Below are positions 7,259 through 12,831 of a stretch of 16,263 bases of DNA, piece after piece (positions within the stretch are counted from its first letter, which is position 1; the number at the start of each line of letters is the position of its first letter). Position numbers and translations under genes: made by a program. The notes below the pieces were generated by a model. It did no database searches and was not told where the DNA came from. It saw nothing but the letters and a program-made list of their open reading frames with translations. Origin of the DNA: Treponema sp. (GTDB lineage: Bacteria > Spirochaetota > Spirochaetia > Treponematales > Treponemataceae); the NCBI GenBank assembly GCA_016296575.1, contig JAEDJA010000038.1, positions 1 through 16,263 of the forward strand, in the 5' to 3' direction.

Positions 7259-7570
7259 ATTTGTGCCTTCCATGTATAAAATTAACTCAATGCATCATGC
7301 TTTGAGTCCTGCAGGTGCAGGCTAAACCGGCAACGCCCCCAGCTTAGTTTCAGACCTTTCGGCAGGAATCGTTGATCTTCAAAAGTGTGAGCAAAAGAAA
7401 ATCAACTACCCTTGCCGATACCTGCGGGTATACACGAAATTCACTATTTCAAAGAACAGACACTCTGAACCAGTGTCACATTTTCATTACTGATTTGGTA
7501 GGGAGAATCAGAAAATGCCCTGATAAACCGTGCCAGAGGCTGTCCAATAAGTTTACCTTTGGGACAGCCC
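7259..7570 (-). promoter_or_regulatory. Long structured 5' leader of the second flaB
   Basis: About 310 nt separate the predicted transcript start (near 7570) from the flaB ATG, with no convincing gene. Successive self-complementary pairs, in transcript order, are 7569-7562/7545-7538 (8 bp), 7524-7520/7511-7507, 7477-7472/7464-7459 (6 bp), 7431-7427/7422-7418, 7406-7397/7380-7371 (10 bp, one G-U), 7347-7339/7330-7322 (9 bp, two G-U), 7320-7309 (CTGCA repeat), and 7307-7302/7290-7285. The Shine-Dalgarno GGAAGG (AUGGA, a CsrA-type core) follows. I recognise no known riboswitch class. A plus-strand open frame at 7372-7611 is probably a shadow. Confidence 0.55.
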
Positions 7571-7576
7571 CAACTC

Positions 7577-7605
7577 AGTATAATACACTATCTTGCAAAA
7601 TACAA
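7577..7605 (-). promoter_or_regulatory. Sigma-70-like promoter for the second flaB
   Basis: TTGTAT (7605-7600), a 17-nt spacer and TATACT (7582-7577) on the minus strand make a good housekeeping promoter. The predicted start near 7570 coincides with the first arm of the GGCUGUCC hairpin of the leader. This differs from the first flaB, which has a sigma-28-like promoter. Confidence 0.6.
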
Positions 7606-7606
7606 G

Positions 7607-7668
7607 TTTAAAACGACCTAATCTCCATAATCTCCACGAAATGTGAAAAAGGGGAGGGCCGTTTTAAA
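7607..7668 (-). terminator. Terminator-like hairpin after the first flaB
   Basis: On the minus strand UUUAAAACGGCC (7668-7657) pairs with GGUCGUUUUAAA (7618-7607), giving 12 bp with one G-U and a 38-nt loop. It starts 33 nt past the flaB stop. The U4 in the 3' arm is short and the loop is long, so termination may be partial. It abuts the -35 of the next flaB promoter, separating the two flagellin units. Confidence 0.5.
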
Positions 7669-7700
7669 TATCTGCAAATAAATCAGTATTACTACCGAAA

Positions 7701-8561
7701 TTAGCGCAGAAGTGAAAGTACGTTCTGTGACTGGCTGTTTGCCTGAGCAAGCATTGCTGTACCGGTCTGCTGGAGGATTGAGTTCTTTGTGAATTCAACC
7801 ATCTGGCTTGCCATGTCAGTGTCACGGATACGTGATTCTGAAGCCTGAAGGTTTTCAGAAGCAATGTTCAATCCTTTCACTGTAAATTCAAGACGGTTCT
7901 GGTATGCACCGAGGTCAGCTCTCTGTTTGTTGATCTTTTTGAGTGCTTCGTCGATTGTACCAATTGCACGGTTGGCATCTTCCGGTGTGGCAATTGTCAT
8001 TTTTTCTTCTGTGCCAATATCACGTACACCAAGAGCAGCTGCAGACATTGTACCGATGAAAACCTGAGTTCTCTGATCCATGTTTGCACCAATGTGGAAC
8101 CACATTGAAGCTGTTACAACGTTTTCTCCTGTTGGCTGAGCAAAGCGACCAGTAAGCATGTTCATACCGTTGAACTGTGCTGTAGAAGCGATGCGGTCAA
8201 CTTCAGAAACAAGGGCTGAAACTTCAACCTGAATCTGCATACGGTCTTCATCACTGTAGATACCATTAGAAGACTGAACAGCCAGTTCGCGGATGCGCTG
8301 AAGGATGTCAGTTGTTTCCTGAAGGTAACCTTCAGTTGTCTGGATGAAGCTAATACCGTTTGAAGCATTCTGTGATGCCTGGTTCAAACCGCGGATCTGT
8401 GCACGCATTTTTTCAGAAACTGCGAGACCAGAAGCGTCGTCACCAGCACGGTTGATTCTCATACCTGAAGACAGTTTTTCCATGTCTTTATCCAAAGACA
8501 AGCCTGTAACTCCGAGTGAACGATTGGCAAACATTGCCGACATGTTGTGGTTGATAACCAT
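7701..8561 (-). CDS. flaB: FlaB-type core flagellin (first copy, FlaB1-like)
   Basis: This 286-residue core flagellin begins MVINHNMSAMFANRSLG and carries LSSGMRINRAGDDASGLAVS, IQTTEGYLQETTDILQRIRE, TGENVVTASMWFHIGANMDQ, KKINKQRADLGAYQNRLE, SESRIRDTDMASQMVEFTK and AMLAQANSQSQNVLSLLR. The ENxVTASMWFHIGANMDQR and AAALGVRD segments resemble treponemal FlaB1 as I recall it; the 1/2/3 assignment needs alignment. The longer frame starting at 8624 is rejected because a strong AAGGAGGA Shine-Dalgarno sits 5 nt before the MVINHN start at 8561 and the extra 21 residues are unlike any flagellin. Expression probably uses the sigma-28-like promoter at 8717-8744. The leader carries a CsrA-type hairpin. A terminator-like hairpin follows the gene. 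Confidence 0.96.
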   Translation of the reverse strand: MVINHNMSAMFANRSLGVTGLSLDKDMEKLSSGMRINRAGDDASGLAVSEKMRAQIRGLNQASQNASNGISFIQTTEGYLQETTDILQRIRELAVQSSNGIYSDEDRMQIQVEVSALVSEVDRIASTAQFNGMNMLTGRFAQPTGENVVTASMWFHIGANMDQRTQVFIGTMSAAALGVRDIGTEEKMTIATPEDANRAIGTIDEALKKINKQRADLGAYQNRLEFTVKGLNIASENLQASESRIRDTDMASQMVEFTKNSILQQTGTAMLAQANSQSQNVLSLLR

Positions 8562-8566
8562 AGTAT

Positions 8567-8604
8567 TCCTCCTTGGAATATGTAGAGAGGGAAATCCTTT
8601 TCCC
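8567..8604 (-). promoter_or_regulatory. Putative CsrA-binding hairpin and Shine-Dalgarno of flaB
   Basis: On the minus transcript GGGAAA-AGGA-UUUCCC (8604-8589) forms a perfect 6-bp stem with the tetraloop AGGA, the preferred presentation of the CsrA GGA core. About 23 nt later the Shine-Dalgarno AAGGAGGA (8574-8567) offers a second and third GGA. The same two-site arrangement underlies CsrA repression of flagellin (hag) in Bacillus subtilis. CsrA control here is inferred; no csrA or fliW is in the window. Confidence 0.6.
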
Positions 8605-8674
8605 AATTTTGCAAAGAAGTGCAAATGAAGTTTACAAGGCTACATCTACACTACTTTGCGAGAATGTCTGACCG

Positions 8675-8699
8675 CTGCTTCTACGAAGTCGAAACAGTC
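8675..8699 (-). repeat. Hairpin module in flaB leader, related to one in rpsO leader
   Basis: By hand count, this 25-nt segment of the flaB leader (minus strand) matches 15750-15774 of the rpsO leader (plus strand) at 21 of 25 positions, in the same sense relative to the downstream gene. Both contain GACTGTT and CTTCGTAGA, and both fold as a small hairpin with a GUA loop (CUUC-GUA-GAAG here). A GCAAAG-containing segment lies nearby in both. Confidence 0.45.
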
Positions 8700-8716
8700 A
8701 TAACACTTCTAATTGA

Positions 8717-8744
8717 TTATCGGCATGTCTTTAATTTTTCTTGA
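8717..8744 (-). promoter_or_regulatory. Sigma-28-like promoter of first flaB
   Basis: The minus strand has a perfect sigma-28 -10, GCCGATAA (8724-8717). TCAAG (8744-8740, consensus TAAAG) precedes it, with 16 nt between TCAA and GCCGATAA (consensus 15). Immediately upstream, 8747-8778 carries repeated A/T tracts spaced by about one helical turn. The predicted start near 8710 gives a leader of about 149 nt. The -10 is strong; the -35 is imperfect. Confidence 0.65.
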
Positions 8745-8788
8745 GAATAAATTTGAAAATTTTTTAAAATTTTTTTCGATTTTTAGGA

Positions 8789-9721
8789 TTAATCGTCGTT
8801 TATGTTGTTATTCAAAGCTTTTCTAAGAATAATGCGGTTGAAATAGTTTGCAATCTTTTTTCGAAGCGGAACTTTGTGTTTGATTGTAAACTCTTGAACT
8901 GCGGTTTCAAATGGAATGTCGCCGAATTTTTCCTTCAGTTCGTGCCAGTATTTCAAAATGTATACGTAAAGATCACTTACTGTGCGGTGCGGAAATTTTC
9001 TCATTACTTTTTTGTCTTCCAGAAAGTGAATCACCGGAAGATATACCGTGTTGAACCATGACAAAATTGCTTCATCCATGGAGATTTCTTCTTTTTTATC
9101 CATATTGATGAAATACTTGTGAGTCATAATATGGTTGTAGATAAGGTCATATTTACCTGGAGTAGTGAAGTCAAGACACCAGAAGTCTGTTACATCGCCA
9201 AAACCAGTTTCTCCGTAAAAACAACGCTTTTCATATGTAATGATCTGATGGATGATGTCATGGTAATTTTTGGGATTCTTAAGTTTTATTTCGCTTTGAA
9301 GAGAAACTACTTCTGCATCAATAAACTCAGTTCCCCGGGATTTTGCTACTGATACTCGATGATTGCCGTCTCGAACAAAATATAATCCTGAAATTTCATA
9401 TACCTTTATAGGTGGAAGAATGATATTGTTAATTGCTGCATCATCAATTCTTTGCCATCTCACTTTAAGATGAGATTTTTTTGGGAAAAATCTGTTGTCA
9501 AAATCGTTATAACGTCCTTCGCTTCCAACAATTTTATCAACAGGAATAACCTGCATACCGATATAAGTTTCTGCACTTGGTTTTATCAGATGTTTTATAT
9601 CATTCAGTGAAATGAGTGAAACTTCTTCAGGATTCAATAGGTGCTGGATTTCATTGAAGAAAGCTTTGTTTCGTGCTCTGTTAAAATCATCTTCTGTTTG
9701 TGGTGTTTGTTTAAGATTCAT
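8789..9721 (-). CDS. ParB/Srx-fold protein with DGNHR motif, function unknown
   Basis: The 310-residue soluble protein has a ParB/sulfiredoxin-like core at about residues 55-140: GMQVIPVDKIVGSEGRYNDF, then LPPIKVYEISGLYFVRDGNH followed by RVSVAKSRGTEFIDAEV. The DGNHRVSVA box (118-126) corresponds to the phosphate-binding GERR or DGHHR motif of ParB and SerK-type members. These use nucleotides in various ways (CTPase, ADP-dependent kinase, nuclease), so the reaction cannot be named here. It has no helix-turn-helix of chromosomal ParB and no parA neighbour, so a segregation role is unlikely. The C-terminal 170 residues are helical and unrecognised. The start has a GGAGG Shine-Dalgarno and overlaps the phosphoesterase gene by 4 nt (ATGA), implying tight coupling. 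Confidence 0.75.
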   Translation of the reverse strand: MNLKQTPQTEDDFNRARNKAFFNEIQHLLNPEEVSLISLNDIKHLIKPSAETYIGMQVIPVDKIVGSEGRYNDFDNRFFPKKSHLKVRWQRIDDAAINNIILPPIKVYEISGLYFVRDGNHRVSVAKSRGTEFIDAEVVSLQSEIKLKNPKNYHDIIHQIITYEKRCFYGETGFGDVTDFWCLDFTTPGKYDLIYNHIMTHKYFINMDKKEEISMDEAILSWFNTVYLPVIHFLEDKKVMRKFPHRTVSDLYVYILKYWHELKEKFGDIPFETAVQEFTIKHKVPLRKKIANYFNRIILRKALNNNINDD

Positions 9722-10437
9722 AGACTTTCCTCCGGTGTTTCATTTTCCTGCGTTTCAGGCAGATTGATAATATAGTGTGCATAAGCGTTTACAACAGTAG
9801 TATCCATTACCTTGCTGACCCGTTTTTCCCGGATATCATAAAGATGAATATGTCCGTGAACCAGATACTTTGGCCGGAATTTTTCAATGAACCAGTTAAA
9901 ACAGTCAAAGCCTTTGTGACATGGATCTTCGTGGTCGTGTACATGCCGTGGAGTAGCATGAGTTAGCAGAATGTCCAGGTATCGTCCGTATTTACGCTTA
10001 TTTATCATAAGCTGGGGAATCATTTTAATGAGTTTCCATTTCATCTGCCAGTCTGTGTACTGATTCTGTCCGTTGTTGTATTTTAAAGAACCTCCGGCTC
10101 CCGCTATAAGAAGTGGAGTTTCCTTGCCATTTTCATCTATATAAGTAATGTTTTTGCTGCTATAAGTGGTAAACCCAAGGTGAGTTCCGCCGTGTGAATG
10201 ATTTGTGTCGTAGGAATATTTAAGACTTTTTCTTGTATGATAAAATCGGAATTCTTTTAGATCATGATTTCCAAATACGAAGAAAACAGGCTTGTTAAAA
10301 ACCGTTACAATAAAATCAACATAATTCATGGGAAGATCACCTGCGCACAGGATAATGTCTACATCAGAAAAAATGTTTTTTGCATTCTGATTATAAACCA
10401 GTGGATCAATCTGATCTGAGACGCAGAGAATTTTCAT
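9718..10437 (-). CDS. Calcineurin-like metallophosphoesterase
   Basis: The 239-residue cytoplasmic protein has the metallophosphoesterase blocks in order: SDQ (Asp8), AGDL (GD at 33-34), FGNHDL (GNHD 56-59), LLTHATP (His160) and VHGHIH (GHIH 195-198). These bind the di-metal centre that hydrolyses phosphomono- or diesters; the substrate is unknown. Motif I is normally DxH, but here it is DQI (Ile10), so one metal-1 ligand is missing or replaced. This may be a subfamily trait. A His/Cys-rich insert (HVHDHEDPCHKGFDC, about 165-179) follows the LLTH block. The gene starts 2 nt after the TPR-Mrr gene and overlaps the ParB-like gene by 4 nt, so the three are co-expressed. Confidence 0.88.
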   Translation of the reverse strand: MKILCVSDQIDPLVYNQNAKNIFSDVDIILCAGDLPMNYVDFIVTVFNKPVFFVFGNHDLKEFRFYHTRKSLKYSYDTNHSHGGTHLGFTTYSSKNITYIDENGKETPLLIAGAGGSLKYNNGQNQYTDWQMKWKLIKMIPQLMINKRKYGRYLDILLTHATPRHVHDHEDPCHKGFDCFNWFIEKFRPKYLVHGHIHLYDIREKRVSKVMDTTVVNAYAHYIINLPETQENETPEESL

Positions 10438-10439
10438 TT

Positions 10440-11804
10440 TTATTGGCCGGCCTTAGTAAGAATTTTTTCAAGTTTGTCTTTTTCTACAAGCTCAACAGGA
10501 CGGTTTTCGGCAAAATGTTTGCCTGCATTTGTAAAGCCTGTTGGTGAAAGAAGAAAGCCTTTTGCGAAGTTCTGCTGTTTCATAAGATCCAGTGTTTCTC
10601 GTACGGCACTATCATCAATAGGATTTGGTTCCCGGTAAAAACGAAGGAGGATAACCTGTTTTCGAACACTCATCCATTCATCTTTCATTTCTACGCCGGT
10701 AATCTGGCATCCCCATTTTTTGAGTTCCATAGAAAGCACCTTAAGGCGGAGAACTTTGTTTACTGCATTTTTACAGATAAGCTGGAATTCATCATCACTG
10801 CAGGTAAGATAATCTTTAAGGTAATCATTTGACTGAAGCTCTTTATATTCAGAAAGCTTTGATCCTACATCCCTGAAAGCCTTGTTGCGCTTGTAAATAT
10901 ATTCCCACTGTTCAATAGCTTTATCTATTTTACGGTTCTGTTCATAGCAATTTGCAAGAAAGTAACGTGCATAAAGGGTTTCATTGTGAACGCCTTCCTT
11001 ATCAAGATCAATGGCACGCTGGAAATCTGGAATTGCGTTGTCTGATCTATTGGCCATCATATAACATGTTCCTCTTTCAATGATGGCTTTCTGTTTAAAC
11101 TCAGGATCACGCTGGGCTTTTTCAAAAGCTTTGATTGCAGCAGGCAAATCCTTGGCTTCTTTCATGATTTTTCCAAGATAGAAATAGGAAGAGTAGGTGT
11201 CCGGACTCAGTTTAAGTGCAAGATCAATTTCTTTTTTTGCTTCGTTGTACTGTTTTGTTCGGAAATGCATAAGTCCAAGTTCAGCATGAGCTTTTGCGTG
11301 TTTTTTATCCAGATCGGTAGTTTTTTTCATGTAGCCCATGGCCAGATCGTAACGGTTAATTGATTCGTAAATGCGGCCAGCCTGGAAATAATTGTCTGCA
11401 TTACGTGGTTCCAGTTTTGTAAGGAGAAGATATTCACGGAGGGCTTCATTATTCTGATTATAACGAACCAGAAGCTCTGAAAACTGTTTTCGGAATTCAA
11501 CTTCATTTATTCGCTCCCCAAAAAGAGCATTTTCACTTACGAATTTCATTTCCATAAGTGCCAGTTCGTTTTTGTTGTCAGCAATATAGGCTTTTCCAAG
11601 GTAATAGTGGGCTGTGTAATCCTTTGGATCTTTTGCAAGAATCTGTTTTGAAAGTTTGATTGCCTGCTGAATTTTCCCCTGGGAAATAAGTTTAGGAACT
11701 GCATCCAGGCGTTTTGGAGAAACAGTAGATTTAATGATGAAAAATAAAAGTGTGCTTACTACAACGGCGAGAATGACAAAAATAACTATGTAGAGCGAAC
11801 CCAT
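10440..11804 (-). CDS. Membrane-anchored TPR protein with degenerate Mrr-like C-terminal domain
   Basis: The 454-residue protein starts with one membrane span (about 4-24, LYIVIFVILAVVVSTLLFFI). TPR repeats run from about 35 to 315 (for example AHYYLGKAYIADNKNELALM, NYFQAGRIYESINRYDLAM). Residues about 335-450 resemble the Mrr restriction-endonuclease fold: helices, then GCQITGVEM, VILLRFYRE, FAKGFLLSPTGFTNAGKHFA and PVELVEKDKLEKIL. The last two match the Mrr pattern ..vTtg.FT..A...A...i.LidG..L..ll. The catalytic Asp and QxK are not seen (VILLRFYR at the expected place), so nuclease activity is doubtful and the domain may bind nucleic acid or protein. A GGAG Shine-Dalgarno and the promoter at 11846-11873 support the start. 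The phosphoesterase gene begins 2 nt after the stop. Confidence 0.8.
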   Translation of the reverse strand: MGSLYIVIFVILAVVVSTLLFFIIKSTVSPKRLDAVPKLISQGKIQQAIKLSKQILAKDPKDYTAHYYLGKAYIADNKNELALMEMKFVSENALFGERINEVEFRKQFSELLVRYNQNNEALREYLLLTKLEPRNADNYFQAGRIYESINRYDLAMGYMKKTTDLDKKHAKAHAELGLMHFRTKQYNEAKKEIDLALKLSPDTYSSYFYLGKIMKEAKDLPAAIKAFEKAQRDPEFKQKAIIERGTCYMMANRSDNAIPDFQRAIDLDKEGVHNETLYARYFLANCYEQNRKIDKAIEQWEYIYKRNKAFRDVGSKLSEYKELQSNDYLKDYLTCSDDEFQLICKNAVNKVLRLKVLSMELKKWGCQITGVEMKDEWMSVRKQVILLRFYREPNPIDDSAVRETLDLMKQQNFAKGFLLSPTGFTNAGKHFAENRPVELVEKDKLEKILTKAGQ

Positions 11805-11845
11805 AAAAACTCCATCCCTCGATTAAGGTGTAAATAATCCCTACT

Positions 11846-11873
11846 ATTATATAGCAAAACGGTTAATATTGAA
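11846..11873 (-). promoter_or_regulatory. Probable promoter of the TPR-Mrr operon, in divergent intergenic region
   Basis: The minus strand has a perfect TATAAT (11851-11846). A poor -35 candidate, TTCAAT (11873-11868), lies 16 nt upstream. The predicted start near 11839 gives a leader of about 35 nt. The region 11805-11958 separates two divergent operons. On the plus strand I see only weak elements (TATTAT at 11845), so the other promoter is not called. Confidence 0.4.
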
Positions 11874-11958
11874 AGAGAAGAAAAATTATGCCAAAGTAGT
11901 GAAACATTTAAGCAAAATGATGATTTATATCTTTGGAGAATATGCCGAAGTAATAGAT

Positions 11959-12819
11959 ATGAAGAAAACCGCTTTTTTTATTTTTTTGATTTTTGCATTT
12001 GCACCTCTTGTGGCTCAGAACCTTTCTGAAGGGGAAAAACTTTTTACGCAAAATGAACCGATTAAAGCCATTGAAGCTCTGGAAAAAGAAATTGCTGACG
12101 GAAGAAATACAACCAATGTCTTTAATTATCTTGGACTTGCATATTTTCAGACAGAAAATTATGAAAAATCAGTGGAAGCTTTTGAAAAAGGGATAAAAAC
12201 ACCTGGAACAAGTAAAAAAATCCTTTCTTATAACTGCGGTAACTCTTATTATCTTTTGAAAAATTATGAGAAGGCTGCGGAATATTTTTCTTATGCTTAT
12301 ACAGCTGACAGAAATTATTATCAGGCTGTGTTGAACAGAGCAAATGCCTATCTTATGTCGCAGACTTATGACAAAGCAGTTTCTGATTACAAGCTTTTTC
12401 TTGAACTTGCTCCAGATCATGAAAAATCAGAAGATGTGCGTAGAATGATTGCTGCTCTTGAAACAGAAATTGTACGCCTTGAAGAAGAAGCAAGAATTGC
12501 TGCAGCAGAAGCAGAAAGACAGCGCCTTGAAGATGAACGCATTGCCGAAGAAATGGCAAAACTTGAAGCAGAAAGAAAGGCTGCTGAAGAAAAGCGTCTT
12601 GCAGAAGAAGCAGCACGAAAAGCTGAAGAGGAAAGAATTGCGGCAGAAAAGAAAGCTGAAGAAGAACGGCTGGCCACAGAAAAACGAGCTGCAGATGCCG
12701 AACGTCGCAGAAAACTCCTTGAAGAGGTTGCAGAGTCACTGCAGAATACAGACAGTGCAAATATGTCCAGTGGGGCAGAATCAATCATTGATTACGAAAT
12801 GGAAAGTGAACTGGAATAG
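11959..12819 (+). CDS. Secreted TPR protein with long charged coiled coil
   Basis: The 286-residue protein begins MKKTAFFIFLIFAFAPLVAQ, a clear signal peptide with likely cleavage after VA or VAQ, so it is exported to the periplasm. TPR-type helices fill residues about 20-165 (GEKLFTQNEPIKAIEALEKE, NVFNYLGLAYFQTENYEKSV, NSYYLLKNYEKAAEYFSYAY). An E/A/R/K-rich coiled coil follows (165-260, many EEARIAAAEAE-type repeats), like the rod of TolA, ending in a short acidic tail. The frame can be extended upstream to 11869, but those 30 residues would bury the signal peptide, so ATG 11959 is preferred even though its Shine-Dalgarno is weak. The next gene starts 12 nt after the stop and shares the TPR-plus-coil design. 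The function is unknown; a scaffold role is inferred. Confidence 0.85.
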   Translation: MKKTAFFIFLIFAFAPLVAQNLSEGEKLFTQNEPIKAIEALEKEIADGRNTTNVFNYLGLAYFQTENYEKSVEAFEKGIKTPGTSKKILSYNCGNSYYLLKNYEKAAEYFSYAYTADRNYYQAVLNRANAYLMSQTYDKAVSDYKLFLELAPDHEKSEDVRRMIAALETEIVRLEEEARIAAAEAERQRLEDERIAEEMAKLEAERKAAEEKRLAEEAARKAEEERIAAEKKAEEERLATEKRAADAERRRKLLEEVAESLQNTDSANMSSGAESIIDYEMESELE

Positions 12820-12831
12820 GTGGGAACAATT

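Noticed and set aside
7258..7274. MEGTN N-terminal extension of the second flaB
   Set aside because: The extra codons contain the GGAAGG Shine-Dalgarno for the MIINHN start, and flagellins begin at MIINHN.
7259..7570. Known RNA classes (tmRNA, c-di-GMP riboswitch, RNase P RNA) for the flaB leader
   Set aside because: None of the conserved core sequences of these classes could be found, and the 3' CCA end of tmRNA is missing.
7372..7611. 79-codon plus-strand open frame between the two flaB genes
   Set aside because: It has no Shine-Dalgarno, has a low-complexity shadow-like composition, and overlaps the leader hairpins and promoter of the opposite-strand flaB.
8789..9721. Chromosome-partition ParB
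   Set aside because: It lacks the helix-turn-helix domain and a parA neighbour; only the ParB/Srx core with DGNHR is present.
12353..12788. Long minus-strand frames (Leu/Gln-rich and Ser/Ala-rich)
   Set aside because: They are antisense shadows of the E/A/K coiled-coil repeats of the secreted TPR gene, with skewed composition and no RBS.
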